64,000 nt of DNA from Lactobacillus apis (GTDB lineage Bacteria; Bacillota; Bacilli; Lactobacillales; Lactobacillaceae). The notes beneath the pieces are model-generated. The model worked only from the letters and a program-made list of their open reading frames with translations. It had not been told where the DNA came from and searched no databases. Shown in pieces: positions 1 through 8,898 of this stretch (position 1 is the first letter of the stretch; each line of letters begins with the position of its first letter). The stretch is from assembly GCF_002837055.1 (NCBI RefSeq), contig NZ_PDKP01000001.1, positions 235,285-299,284 of the forward strand. The letters are read 5' to 3'. The position numbers and the translations under genes are program-made.

Positions 1-87
1 AATATTAGGTATACAAGTAGTATACTGTTTTACTGGAATTAATTAGATTCTTTATTACAAGACATTTTAATGAGTAGGAGAGTTAAG

Positions 88-1008
88 ATGACAAAACCCG
101 TTATTTTAAGTACGGATCCTGGAATTGATGATGCAGTTGCAATCTCAATTCTATTATTTGATCCGCAAGTAGATGTGAAGCTAATTGCGGCAGCTGCTGG
201 TAATGTGGGAATTGAACAGACACTAAACAATGTGTTAAAGCTTGAAAAGTTTTTAGGCAAAAAAGTTCCTGTTGTAGAGGGCTGTAAACGCGCTTTAATT
301 AAGGCACCAGTAGATGCGGCTAGCGTTCATGGTAAAAGTGGCATGGATGGTTATGACTTTCCAGAGCCTGATTTAGATTTACTATTAAAAGATACAACAG
401 CACCCGAAGCTATTCACAAGGTAGTGGCTAATTCAAGTGAAAAAGTTACTTTGGTGGGGATTGCACCATTAACAGATTTTGCACTCTACATTCGGCTATA
501 TCCTGAAGATTTAGCTAATATTAAAGAATTAGTATTGATGGGTGGCTGCATTGGTCGCGGAAATTACGGCATTTATTCCGAATTTAATATTGCCGGCGAT
601 CCTGAAGCAGCAAAAATTGTTTTTGAAAGTGGACTCAAGATTCGCGTTGCACCGTTAGAGCTTGGCTTCCAAGCACTTGTTAAGCCTGAAATAAGTGAGC
701 AAATCAAGTCGCTTGGCAGTGTTGGTGATATGTTCTATAGCCTATTTAAACGCTACCGTGGCGGTAGTTTCAATACTGGATTAAAAATTTACGATGCACT
801 TGCAGCGGGAATTTTACTAAATCCAACTATGTTTGATTTTGAAGAGGCGTACGTCGATATCATAGCCGATCAGGGCCCTACAAACGGTGCTTCTTTAATG
901 GACTTCAATAATAAATTGAATAAACCAGTAAATGCCTTAATTGGTAAGTCGGTTAATGTTGATGAATTTATTGCTTGGTTCATCGAAGCAATCAAAAAAA
1001 CTTGTTAG
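88..1008 (+). CDS. Nucleoside hydrolase (inosine/uridine-preferring family)
   Basis: Predicted to hydrolyse the N-glycosidic bond of ribonucleosides to base and ribose in the cytoplasm. The protein is 306 aa. The N-terminal Asp cluster DPGIDD (about residues 10-15) is the calcium/ribose site of the family, and HGKSGMDG, LVLMGG and EFNIAGDPEAA are further family motifs. ATG at 88 is chosen because TAGGAG lies just upstream; an upstream in-frame start at 70 would place that RBS inside the gene. Oddity: in group I enzymes the leaving-group His sits in a His-Asp pair, but here the corresponding stretch reads IYDALAA (Tyr at about 235), so base specificity may differ. A DcuC-type transporter follows after 18 bp, suggesting one operon. 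Confidence 0.85.
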   Translation: MTKPVILSTDPGIDDAVAISILLFDPQVDVKLIAAAAGNVGIEQTLNNVLKLEKFLGKKVPVVEGCKRALIKAPVDAASVHGKSGMDGYDFPEPDLDLLLKDTTAPEAIHKVVANSSEKVTLVGIAPLTDFALYIRLYPEDLANIKELVLMGGCIGRGNYGIYSEFNIAGDPEAAKIVFESGLKIRVAPLELGFQALVKPEISEQIKSLGSVGDMFYSLFKRYRGGSFNTGLKIYDALAAGILLNPTMFDFEEAYVDIIADQGPTNGASLMDFNNKLNKPVNALIGKSVNVDEFIAWFIEAIKKTC

Positions 1009-1026
1009 ATTAGAAGGGAATTTTTA

Positions 1027-2433
1027 ATGAATCAGTTAATCGCAATCGTATTAACTTTGTTGTCAGTAATCATCTTGGTTTACATGTTATCCAAGAAAAT
1101 GGATATTAAAATTGTGCTATTTGCTTTAGGACTTGTACTTTTGTATTGTGCAGTTCTAATGGGCAATAAGATAACCGTTTTAGCACCAGTGTCGAACCAA
1201 TTTTTAAAACCTATACAGGTTATAATAGATCAATTTACTTCGACGCTGTCACAAGCAGGATTTGTAATTCTACTTTTAGCTGGGTATAGTGCCTACATGA
1301 GTCACATTGGCGCAAACGATGTGACAGTGAGTGCTTTGACTTCTTCAATGAAGGGAATTAAATCTGTTTACTTATTAGTTCCGATTGTTTTCTTAATGTC
1401 AAACATCCTTTCTCTTGTAGTTCCAAGTGCTTCAAATTTAGCAATTATTTTATTGGCAACATTGTATCCTGTTTTAAGAGCAACAGGAATGAGTAGATTA
1501 ACTTCTGCTGCTTTGATTGCTACTTCAGCTACAATCATTCCAACACCATTAGGTTCAGATAATGTAGCATTGGCTTCAGCACTACATTTGTCAACTACAC
1601 AATATGTTTTTGGCTACCACGCTTTAATTTCAATTCCGACCTTACTTTTAATTGCTGTAATTCAATATTTCTGGCAAAAACATGAAGATAAGAAAGATGG
1701 ACAGGAAATTAGCTATGAAGAAGAATTAAAGAAATATGGGTTAAAAGAAGAGAGTACCCAGAAACTTAAGGTTAAAGGTGGAAAATTCGTACGCTTTGTA
1801 TACGGCCTATTGCCTTTAGCACCAATTATCATCTTGATAGTTGACTTCATCTATAATCTTGTTAGAGGCGTAACTACAACCATGAGTGTGCAGGAAGTGA
1901 CGCTTATCAGTTGGATTATTGCCATTATCGTTGAACTAATTAATACCAAAGATGCTAAACAAGTTTTGCAAGACAGCAATGTGTTCATTAAAGGGATGGG
2001 CAATGCAATGAGTATTGTCGTACTTTTAGTTGCTGCTCAAACTTATGTCCAAGGATTAAATGCTGTTGGCATCATGACAATGCTACAAAATTCAATGACA
2101 GATATTAAAAGTGCCGGAATCCTCTTGCCAATAATTATGGTAATCTTTACTGCTATAATTGTTATCTTGAGTGGTAGTGGTATTGCATTGATTTTTGCAT
2201 TAATTCCATTGATTGTACCGTTAGCAAAATCTGCCGGAATTGCCCCACAGCAACTTTCTGTTCCAATTCAATTAGCAGCTAATTTGTTAAGAGCAGTTTC
2301 GCCTGTTGCGGCAGTCGTCCTAATCGTTTCCGAGGCAACTCACTTGGATACAGCTCAAATTATCAAGCGGACTTCTGTACCAATGCTTGGTGGTGTAGTC
2401 ATTATGCTAATCCTGTCATTCTGTCTACTATAA
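1027..2433 (+). CDS. DcuC-family membrane transporter
   Basis: A 468-aa polytopic membrane protein with about 12 hydrophobic segments and a basic/acidic cytoplasmic loop near residues 218-255. GFVILLLAGYSAYMSHIGAND and the Ser/Ala/Pro-rich stretch VPSASNLAIILLATLYPV resemble E. coli DcuC (C4-dicarboxylate anaerobic carrier). The start ATG at 1027 has GAAGGGAA upstream. It lies directly downstream of the nucleoside hydrolase gene. The real substrate is therefore uncertain: dicarboxylate by homology, nucleoside or a breakdown product by context. The second is inference. Confidence 0.75.
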   Translation: MNQLIAIVLTLLSVIILVYMLSKKMDIKIVLFALGLVLLYCAVLMGNKITVLAPVSNQFLKPIQVIIDQFTSTLSQAGFVILLLAGYSAYMSHIGANDVTVSALTSSMKGIKSVYLLVPIVFLMSNILSLVVPSASNLAIILLATLYPVLRATGMSRLTSAALIATSATIIPTPLGSDNVALASALHLSTTQYVFGYHALISIPTLLLIAVIQYFWQKHEDKKDGQEISYEEELKKYGLKEESTQKLKVKGGKFVRFVYGLLPLAPIIILIVDFIYNLVRGVTTTMSVQEVTLISWIIAIIVELINTKDAKQVLQDSNVFIKGMGNAMSIVVLLVAAQTYVQGLNAVGIMTMLQNSMTDIKSAGILLPIIMVIFTAIIVILSGSGIALIFALIPLIVPLAKSAGIAPQQLSVPIQLAANLLRAVSPVAAVVLIVSEATHLDTAQIIKRTSVPMLGGVVIMLILSFCLL

Positions 2434-2454
2434 AAACTGAATAGAAGAATAAAG

Positions 2455-2481
2455 AAGCAGTACTTAAAGTGCTGCTTTTTT
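2455..2481 (+). terminator. Rho-independent terminator after the DcuC-family gene
   Basis: A nine-base stem (AAGCAGTAC pairing with GTGCTGCTT, one G-T pair) with a five-base loop is followed by a T run. It separates the transporter gene from comGA. Confidence 0.85.
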
Positions 2482-2564
2482 GTTTATTCAAAATAATATT
2501 TAGTTTTAACAAAAAAATTCCAGCTTTTTGCGTAATTATTATTGGCGGCAAAAAGGAGGTATTT

Positions 2565-3539
2565 ATGCGAATTAAAGAAGCGGTTAGTTCATTAATTCAA
2601 GAAGCAATTGACTGTCATGCCAGCGATTTGTTCTTTTTAATCCAAAAAGGAAAGTTAGTGGTTAATTTTCGAACAATTAATGGAATTGCAAATCAAGCGA
2701 ATTTTTCGATTAACGAAGGAAAGGAGTTGATTAATTATTTAAAGTTTGCGGCTCAAATGGATATTGCTGAACACCGACGACCACAAGTTGGGGCATTTGA
2801 TTTTGAGTACAATAAGCAAGTATATTATCTGCGATTATCCAGTCTTGGTGATTATACTGACTGCGAGTCACTGGTTATCAGAATTATTTACCGTGTAAGT
2901 GAAGGAAAGTATTTCTTTAACCAGCAACTTGAATTACTGAAAAGCTTAGCGCAAAAACGTGGTCTTATTATTACTAGTGGTCCAACGGGCTCGGGGAAAA
3001 CGACCACCATGTACAAACTTGCTAAGTATGTTGGTCAAGACAGGATGGTGATGACAATTGAGGATCCGGTGGAAATCCATGAAGCTAGTTTTTTACAGAC
3101 ACAAGTTAATTTGGAGGCAGCCATTACATACCCGATATTACTTGAAGCAGCTTTACGACATCGTCCAGATATTCTAATTATTGGCGAAATCAGAAATGCA
3201 ATAACTGCTCGTTTAGCAATTGATGCGGCCTTGAGTGGTCACTTGGTTTTTGCAACGGTTCACGCAAAAAGTACACTGCAAACAATTTCAAGACTAGAAA
3301 GTTTGAACATTACTAAAAGTGAATTGGTAAATTGTCTTACTGCTGTTTGTTATCAACGTTTATTGCCAACAAAAGATGGTTTTTCTTGTCTAATGGACAT
3401 TGCAAGTAGGAATTTTTTGCAAAAAAGCATCTTGAAATCTCAACGGGGTGATTATGTTGACTGGCAAGATAATATAGCGAAGTTAAAGCAGGAGGAGAGA
3501 ATTAGTGCGGCAGTATTTGAGCAATTCAAGCAAGGGTAA
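2565..3539 (+). CDS. comGA: ComGA, competence pilus assembly ATPase
   Basis: Cytoplasmic GspE/PilB-family ATPase powering assembly of the transformation pseudopilus. The chosen 324-aa product starts at ATG 2565, seven or so bases after a perfect AAGGAGG; a longer frame starting at 2469 would run through the preceding terminator. Walker A (GPTGSGKTT) lies near residues 138-146, followed by the Asp box EDPVE and the Walker B-like ILIIGEIR. The zinc tetracysteine motif of larger PilB proteins is absent, as usual in ComGA. First gene of comGA-GG; the next gene overlaps by 35 bp, implying translational coupling. Confidence 0.93.
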   Translation: MRIKEAVSSLIQEAIDCHASDLFFLIQKGKLVVNFRTINGIANQANFSINEGKELINYLKFAAQMDIAEHRRPQVGAFDFEYNKQVYYLRLSSLGDYTDCESLVIRIIYRVSEGKYFFNQQLELLKSLAQKRGLIITSGPTGSGKTTTMYKLAKYVGQDRMVMTIEDPVEIHEASFLQTQVNLEAAITYPILLEAALRHRPDILIIGEIRNAITARLAIDAALSGHLVFATVHAKSTLQTISRLESLNITKSELVNCLTAVCYQRLLPTKDGFSCLMDIASRNFLQKSILKSQRGDYVDWQDNIAKLKQEERISAAVFEQFKQG

Positions 3540-4509
3540 GCTAAATAGTAGGGAACGATTTCTCTTTTTGGATTACTTACAAAATAGTTTAATTAACGGT
3601 TTTTCTCTCGGTACAAGTTTGGAATTAATGCCAATTGTTTGGTCAAAGCAGAAAAAGATCCTTGGAAAGTTAAACAAACGCCTTCAGTCTGGAACAAAAT
3701 TGAGCAAAGAAATGGAACGACTAGGCTTTTCAAAAACTGTTGTTACCCAGATCGACTTAGCAATGAATCAAGGCAACTTAGTTGAATGCCTTGGCCAACT
3801 TGCGTCATTGAGTAGATTGAAAAATGAACAAATAAAGAAATTAAAAGCCGAAATGTCCTACCCATTTGTTTTAGCTGTAATGATGGTTTTGTTGCTCGTA
3901 TTCATGCAAACCTTCGTTTCTAGTCAGTTTGCGAATACTGGAGAGCATACTGGTGACATTATGCTATTTGTTTTACTTGTTATGGGGCTACTTTTTATCT
4001 ATTTTTTAGTTAAAGTTACCACCTTATTGAAGAAACAGGACTATCGTTCTCTGGTTAAGTTAGAACATTATCTAATCATTGGTTCGACTATTAAATTATA
4101 TGTTAATTACTTACTTGTTTATGATGCTGGTTTATTGCTTGCAAGTGGGTTTTCACTACAAAAGATGTGTGAGTATGCTGCTAAACAAGAAACAGGGTCA
4201 CTACAACAAGTGATTGGTGCAAAAGTTGGTAACCAGCTTAGGGATGGTAAAAGCCTGGAGGAAATTATCAAGAAAGAGCCTTTTTTACCAAATGAACTGT
4301 TATTGCTAGTTCAAACTGGTGCGAAAAAGAGTGATTTAAGTAAGCGCTGCTTGCTTTTAGGGAAGACACTGTTTACTAATTTGTCCAACAAAATTGAAAA
4401 GTTAATTGTTAATGTTCAACCGTTTTGCTTTATCTTAATTGGATTATGCATTATCGGGATGTACTTAAAGTTATTACTACCAATGTACGCAATGATGCAA
4501 AGTATTTAG
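3505..4509 (+). CDS. comGB: ComGB, pseudopilus platform membrane protein
   Basis: Type II secretion F-domain protein (334 aa), the inner-membrane platform for pseudopilin assembly. It starts with GTG at 3505, preceded by GGAGGAGAG inside the comGA coding end. Three strongly hydrophobic segments (near residues 122-140, 152-170 and 305-328) separate two related cytoplasmic helical domains, the usual layout. Length and position between comGA and comGC fit the family. Confidence 0.9.
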   Translation: MRQYLSNSSKGKLNSRERFLFLDYLQNSLINGFSLGTSLELMPIVWSKQKKILGKLNKRLQSGTKLSKEMERLGFSKTVVTQIDLAMNQGNLVECLGQLASLSRLKNEQIKKLKAEMSYPFVLAVMMVLLLVFMQTFVSSQFANTGEHTGDIMLFVLLVMGLLFIYFLVKVTTLLKKQDYRSLVKLEHYLIIGSTIKLYVNYLLVYDAGLLLASGFSLQKMCEYAAKQETGSLQQVIGAKVGNQLRDGKSLEEIIKKEPFLPNELLLLVQTGAKKSDLSKRCLLLGKTLFTNLSNKIEKLIVNVQPFCFILIGLCIIGMYLKLLLPMYAMMQSI

Positions 4510-4521
4510 GAGGATATAAAA

Positions 4522-4872
4522 ATGAAAAAAGCAATAAAAAAATATCTATTGGGTTTACTAGCCAAAAATAGAAAAGCACAAGGATTTACTTTGATTGAGA
4601 TGGTAGTAGTCGTTGCTATTATCGTTATGTTGTTATTAATCATTGCACCTAATTTGACTAAACAAAAGCAAAGTGCAAATGACAAAGCTAATGATGCATT
4701 TAAAACGACACTCCAAACTCAGGCAGATTTATATCAAGAAGACAAAGAGCGCGACGGTAAGGAAATTTCCTTTAAAAATATGTTTGACGACGGCTATTTA
4801 ACTAAGAAACAGTTTGATAAGACACAAGATTATACAGTAACTAACGGTGTTGTTCAAAAGAATGCAAACTAA
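4522..4872 (+). CDS. comGC: ComGC, major competence pseudopilin
   Basis: Type IV prepilin-like protein of 116 aa. A short basic leader ends in the prepilin peptidase site, G before FTLIEM, with the +5 Glu conserved, followed by a hydrophobic helix. ComC/PilD peptidase is expected to cut after that Gly. AGGAGG precedes ATG 4522. It should form the transformation pseudopilus shaft that draws DNA to the membrane. The end overlaps comGD. Confidence 0.92.
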   Translation: MKKAIKKYLLGLLAKNRKAQGFTLIEMVVVVAIIVMLLLIIAPNLTKQKQSANDKANDAFKTTLQTQADLYQEDKERDGKEISFKNMFDDGYLTKKQFDKTQDYTVTNGVVQKNAN

Positions 4873-5287
4873 AGCAAGCCAACGTGGCTTTACAGTTATT
4901 GAAATGGTAATTACTTTAGCAATTTCAATCGGAGTAATTATGCTGGGTACAGTTTGTCTTGACGGTTATAGTGAAAAAATGATGTTAAATAATACTACCA
5001 AAGAAGTTAAAAGCACAATCGAACAGGCTGCTACAATTTCTACCATTAAACATGTTGCAAGCTACATCAGGTATTATCCTAATTCGAATATGTTGACGGT
5101 TACCAGAGCAGGCCGTAGAAAAGTTGTTAAAATTGCACCACAAATAAATATTTATAAATTGTCAGATTTATGGATTTCGTCAAGTGGTTCAATGTCACCG
5201 AGAACAATTGTAATTGCCAATCGTCAAGAAAAAAGGACAATCAGGCTGCAAATGATGTGGGGACGAGTGATTGACAATGCAGCATAA
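4862..5287 (+). CDS. comGD: ComGD, minor pseudopilin
   Basis: Minor pseudopilin with the same N-terminal signature (RGFTVIEM then a hydrophobic helix). The product is 141 aa from ATG 4862, which overlaps the comGC stop by 11 bp; a GTG at 4847 is an alternative start that adds five residues. No good SD precedes either, so translation is probably coupled to comGC. The rest is a small globular domain of no recognised catalytic function. Confidence 0.82.
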   Translation: MQTKASQRGFTVIEMVITLAISIGVIMLGTVCLDGYSEKMMLNNTTKEVKSTIEQAATISTIKHVASYIRYYPNSNMLTVTRAGRRKVVKIAPQINIYKLSDLWISSSGSMSPRTIVIANRQEKRTIRLQMMWGRVIDNAA

Positions 5288-5549
5288 AATAGGTGGTTTT
5301 TTAATGGCTGAAAGTTGTGTCGCACTCTCTATTACATTTTTAGGAATTGTCAGTATTTCATTGATTGTGAGCGAAAGTAGATCATTTGAACGAGAAAATG
5401 AGCAAAAAGTTGATCGTACTTATGCTATGCGAGCAATGAAAGAAAATGGAATTAAGCAAATTATTGTTCATGATCATGTTTATCAATTGATAGGTGATTC
5501 AAAAATTTATGACGCAACTAAAAAACAAACGTACAAGGTCAAGAAGTAG
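5277..5549 (+). CDS. comGE: ComGE-like minor pseudopilin
   Basis: Short 90-aa protein with an N-terminal hydrophobic helix preceded by GGFLMAES, a degenerate prepilin cleavage region keeping a Glu at +5. ATG 5277 is preferred over TTG 5271. It overlaps comGD upstream and comGF downstream. Assignment rests on operon position, size and the pilin-like N-terminus; primary sequence conservation in ComGE proteins is low. Confidence 0.72.
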   Translation: MQHKIGGFLMAESCVALSITFLGIVSISLIVSESRSFERENEQKVDRTYAMRAMKENGIKQIIVHDHVYQLIGDSKIYDATKKQTYKVKK

Positions 5550-6030
5550 GGGCTACTTATTGGCAGATGCTGTATTTGCTGTTTTTGTAACCTTGCTAAC
5601 AGTTGTAACTTTACAGAATATGTTAAAGAGTATGACAACGGCTGACAAAGCGCATCATCGAGCCGATGACATTGTATTTGCTTATGTTCAATTTGATCAT
5701 TTTTTGAAAGAAGATGCTAAAACCGTTTATCTTTTTCCAGCTGGAACAAATAGTCGTCAAGTTGCTATCAAAAAAGTTAGTCAAAGCGGTAAAACGCAAG
5801 TTTATATTTTAGCTTCATATAAAAACATGATTAGAATGAGGGCGCCTGAAGGAGGGCATATGCCACTACTGTTAAACGTTAAAAAAGCCTCATTTATTAG
5901 TAAAGACCAACAAATAAAAATTAACGTCGTCGAAAAAGATGGGCGATCATCTGAAATATATTTCAAATTGGATGCAAAACCTAAAACAACAAAAAATGAA
6001 AAGAGGAAAAATAATGAAATTAAAAGCTAG
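5509..6030 (+). CDS. comGF: ComGF-like minor pseudopilin
   Basis: Minor pseudopilin-like protein of about 173 aa from ATG 5509; GTG 5494 is the alternative. The N-terminus has an Arg-rich leader, RGYLLADAVF and a hydrophobic helix, with Asp at the usual +5 acidic position. Sixth gene of the comG operon, overlapping comGE by 41 bp and comGG by 17 bp. The mature region resembles ComGF in size and beta-rich composition. Confidence 0.72.
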   Translation: MTQLKNKRTRSRSRGYLLADAVFAVFVTLLTVVTLQNMLKSMTTADKAHHRADDIVFAYVQFDHFLKEDAKTVYLFPAGTNSRQVAIKKVSQSGKTQVYILASYKNMIRMRAPEGGHMPLLLNVKKASFISKDQQIKINVVEKDGRSSEIYFKLDAKPKTTKNEKRKNNEIKS

Positions 6031-6154
6031 CGCTTTATTAAGTAGCGTTTTAGTTTTAACTACCTGTTTGCTTTTTTTACAGTTTTATCAAGAAACCTAT
6101 TGTAGCAGTATGCAAAACAATACGCTATTAATCGAATATTTATGTCGGTATTGA
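6014..6154 (+). CDS. Very short ComGG-like protein
   Basis: A 46-aa frame starting at ATG 6014 after AAGAGG, with one hydrophobic segment (residues about 6-23) and a short polar tail. It sits where comGG is expected, after comGF and before the methyltransferase gene. It is much shorter than Bacillus ComGG. It may be a reduced lactobacillar ComGG; function is inferred from position alone. Confidence 0.55.
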   Translation: MKLKASALLSSVLVLTTCLLFLQFYQETYCSSMQNNTLLIEYLCRY

Positions 6155-6213
6155 TTTACTTGCGCTTGTTACCTGATTTCTATTAAAATGTTTAGAAGAA
6201 ACGGGGTATCAAA

Positions 6214-7215
6214 GTGGATAAAATTGAAAACTTATTTAATAAATTTATAGACTGCGTTGAGGTATTACAGAATGCTCTAAACGTATCATTTAGTGAAGCA
6301 CTAACAGAGACTTTTGATAATTTGGAAAATGAGCAGATAAAAGTTGAATTAGGTGCACCTGATAAAGAAACAGTGGCCCAACTAAGTGAAAAATACCAAC
6401 AACTGCATTATGAAGATCTTTCACAAAAGGCAAAAGTGCAAATATTTACTTTTCTAACACTCAAGGCTATTAACGAGGACGATTTAGATCCTAATCAGAT
6501 GCCAACACCTCCAGTGATATCAACTATTATTGCGATGTTTATGCAGAAATTATTACCGGATCAAGGGCTAACTATAATTGATCCCGCAATTGGTTCAGGC
6601 AATTTATTATTCTCAGTGGTAAATCAGCTCAAAAATGCGAATCATTCAAAAGCAGATTTTAACTTATTTGGCATTGATAACGATGAAGATATGTTGAACT
6701 TTGCCGATATTAACGCGCATTTAAATGGTCTTGAAATAGAGCTATTCAACCAAGATGCGTTAACACCATGGTTTTGTTCTGAGCCAGACGTTGTTGTGAG
6801 TGATCTACCAATTGGTTATTATCCAATTGATGAAAATGCAGAAAATTTTGTAACCAAGGCTGAAAAAGGTCATTCATTTGCTCATCTTTTGTTTATTGAA
6901 CAGATAATTAAGAATTTGGCGCAGGGTGGATATGCTTTCCTTGTTGTTCCTAAGGACATTTTGTCTGGAAAAACTGGAAGTGACTTTATGCCATGGTTAT
7001 CAGAAAAAGTTTATTTAAGAGCAATAATTGAGCTGCCAGATAATGCGTTCCAAAATAAATTTAATCAAAAGTCCGTTTTAGTTTTCCAAAATCATGGTAA
7101 AAATGCTAAAAGTAGTGAGGTTTTTCTCACAAAGTTAGATACACTTAAAAAAGAAGAGGACCTAATCAAGCTTAATGTTAAACTAAATGAGTGGTATACT
7201 AAAAATATTCATTAA
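6214..7215 (+). CDS. YtxK-type class I SAM-dependent methyltransferase
   Basis: A 333-aa cytoplasmic protein of the N6-adenine methylase fold. An N-terminal helical region is followed by the SAM motif IDPAIGSGNLLFSV (about residues 126-139). The catalytic motif position reads SDLPIGYYP instead of NPPY, as in the YtxK group that commonly lies between comG and ackA. GTG 6214 is taken as start with GGGG upstream. Whether it methylates DNA, RNA or protein is not known. Gene order suggests it may share transcripts with comG and ackA. Confidence 0.8.
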   Translation: MDKIENLFNKFIDCVEVLQNALNVSFSEALTETFDNLENEQIKVELGAPDKETVAQLSEKYQQLHYEDLSQKAKVQIFTFLTLKAINEDDLDPNQMPTPPVISTIIAMFMQKLLPDQGLTIIDPAIGSGNLLFSVVNQLKNANHSKADFNLFGIDNDEDMLNFADINAHLNGLEIELFNQDALTPWFCSEPDVVVSDLPIGYYPIDENAENFVTKAEKGHSFAHLLFIEQIIKNLAQGGYAFLVVPKDILSGKTGSDFMPWLSEKVYLRAIIELPDNAFQNKFNQKSVLVFQNHGKNAKSSEVFLTKLDTLKKEEDLIKLNVKLNEWYTKNIH

Positions 7216-7259
7216 CTTGTGGAAAAAGTCAAATTAAAGTGTATGGAGGAATCTCATTT

Positions 7260-8444
7260 ATGAAAAAAGTTTTAGCAATAAACTCAGGAAGTTCTTCATT
7301 TAAGTATAAACTATTTGCTGTACCTGAAGAAAAAGTACTGGCAGAGGGGATTGCTGATCGAGTTGGTATTGATGGCTCATCTTTTGAAATTAAGTTAGCC
7401 AATGGTGAAAAGCACGAAGAAAAGGTTGCAATTCCTGATCAAGAAACAGCTGTCAATTTGTTATTAAAGGCTTTAAAAGAATATAAAGTTGTTGAAGACT
7501 TGAGTGAAATTGCTGGAGTAGGTCACCGGATTGTTGCCGGTGGTGAAGATTTTACTGATTCTGCTATTATTGATCAGGAAAAGCTGCAAAAAGTTTACGA
7601 TTTAAAAGAATATGCCCCATTACATAATCCGGCTGAAGGAAAGGGGATTGAAGCTTTTATGAAGTTACTACCCGATGTTCCTGAAGTAGGGGTTTTTGAT
7701 ACTTCATTCCATCAAACATTGGATCCGGAACACTACATGTATTCAATCCCTTATAAATACTATGAAAAATATGGTGTGCGTAAGTATGGTGCACATGGTA
7801 CTTCTGTGCGTTACATTACTGGTAGAGCAGCAGAAATGCTTGAACGTGATGCCAAAGATTTGAAATTAATCGTATGTCACTTAGGTTCTGGTGCATCTGT
7901 TACTGCAGTAAAGAATGGAAAATCATATGATACATCAATGGGCTTCACACCACTTGCTGGTGTTACTATGGGGACTCGCTCTGGTGATGTTGATCCATCC
8001 GTTTTGCAATATATTATGAATAAGGAAAACCTTGATATTAATCAAATGATTGACATTTTGAATGATCAATCTGGTTTATTAGGTATTTCCGGCATTTCTT
8101 CTGATATGCGTGACTTGGAAAATAATTCAGATGAAAAAGCAGTATTAGCACGTAAGATCTTTGTTAACCACATAAGACAGTATATTGGTTCTTACATTGT
8201 TGAATTAAAGGGTGTTGATGCAATTATCTTTACTGCTGGAATCGGTGAGCATGATGCAGGTATTCGTGAAGAAATCATGAAGTCCTTTGAATTTATGGGA
8301 CTAAAGCCAGATTATGAAGCTAATAAGTCTAATGGCGAGAAGTTAATTTCTAAACCAAATTCAGCAATCCAGGCAATGATTATTCCAACTGATGAAGAAT
8401 TGATGATTGAACGTGATGTTGTTCGTCTAGCTCACTTGAGTTAA
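7260..8444 (+). CDS. ackA: Acetate kinase
   Basis: Cytoplasmic enzyme interconverting acetyl phosphate plus ADP and acetate plus ATP. The product is 394 aa from ATG 7260 after GGAGGA; a start at 7239 is less likely because it would contain that SD. The N-terminal NSGSSSFKYKLF and central GAHGTSVRYI motifs are the two acetate kinase signatures; the ATP-binding GTRSGDVDPS and FTAGIGEHD stretches follow. Full family length. A terminator follows closely. Confidence 0.97.
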   Translation: MKKVLAINSGSSSFKYKLFAVPEEKVLAEGIADRVGIDGSSFEIKLANGEKHEEKVAIPDQETAVNLLLKALKEYKVVEDLSEIAGVGHRIVAGGEDFTDSAIIDQEKLQKVYDLKEYAPLHNPAEGKGIEAFMKLLPDVPEVGVFDTSFHQTLDPEHYMYSIPYKYYEKYGVRKYGAHGTSVRYITGRAAEMLERDAKDLKLIVCHLGSGASVTAVKNGKSYDTSMGFTPLAGVTMGTRSGDVDPSVLQYIMNKENLDINQMIDILNDQSGLLGISGISSDMRDLENNSDEKAVLARKIFVNHIRQYIGSYIVELKGVDAIIFTAGIGEHDAGIREEIMKSFEFMGLKPDYEANKSNGEKLISKPNSAIQAMIIPTDEELMIERDVVRLAHLS

Positions 8445-8467
8445 CGACAAAACGTGTAATTAAATAA

Positions 8468-8502
8468 AGAAGCCGCTAAGGAAAAACTTAGCGACTTTTT
8501 TT
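8468..8502 (+). terminator. Terminator of ackA
   Basis: A ten-base stem with one mismatch (AGCCGCTAAG with CTTAGCGACT) and a GAAAAA loop precedes a run of seven T. Confidence 0.88.
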
Positions 8503-8571
8503 GTTTATTTTTGATATTATAGTATTTGGAAATAATGCTGTAACATAGGAAAAATATGTGTTATTTCCTAA

Positions 8572-8898
8572 AAGAAATGTGTCGTCATTAAACGATTTAG
8601 CAGAGAGAATAGCTTTTTTACTGTTATAGCACTATTAGGGAATTCAATTTTACAAGTCTCTCAGCCATAGAGAATTAATTATGACATTTTGGGCAATACG
8701 AATAATTTATTGCATGCATATGTCTTTTCCGGATTTCAAACTGAGGAATTGGAAAGTCTAGCCAAACCAGTTTGGTTATATGATTCGCATTATTAGATTG
8801 ATTTTGACTATCAATATAATTCACAAAAGCATGGTCGGATTCAACGGTAAATAACTTAAAACTTGAACAAAATAGTAAAGGAAAAATAAATGATTAAA
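8572..8898 (+). pseudogene. Decayed reading frame of unknown function
   Basis: This stretch lies in a gene-free gap of 445 bp. One plus-strand frame stays coding-like for about 108 codons, interrupted only by TAG at 8668 and TAG at 8794. The translated text has normal residue composition (for example LLHAYVFSGFQTEELESL and DFDYQYNFTKAWSDS) and not the Lys/Asn/Ile bias of random AT-rich DNA. No start with an SD was found. I do not recognise the family. It runs into the start of the HAD gene. Confidence 0.4.

Noticed and set aside
2469-2564. N-terminal extension of ComGA
   Set aside because: The extension would be translated from the terminator of the preceding gene; a perfect SD precedes ATG 2565.
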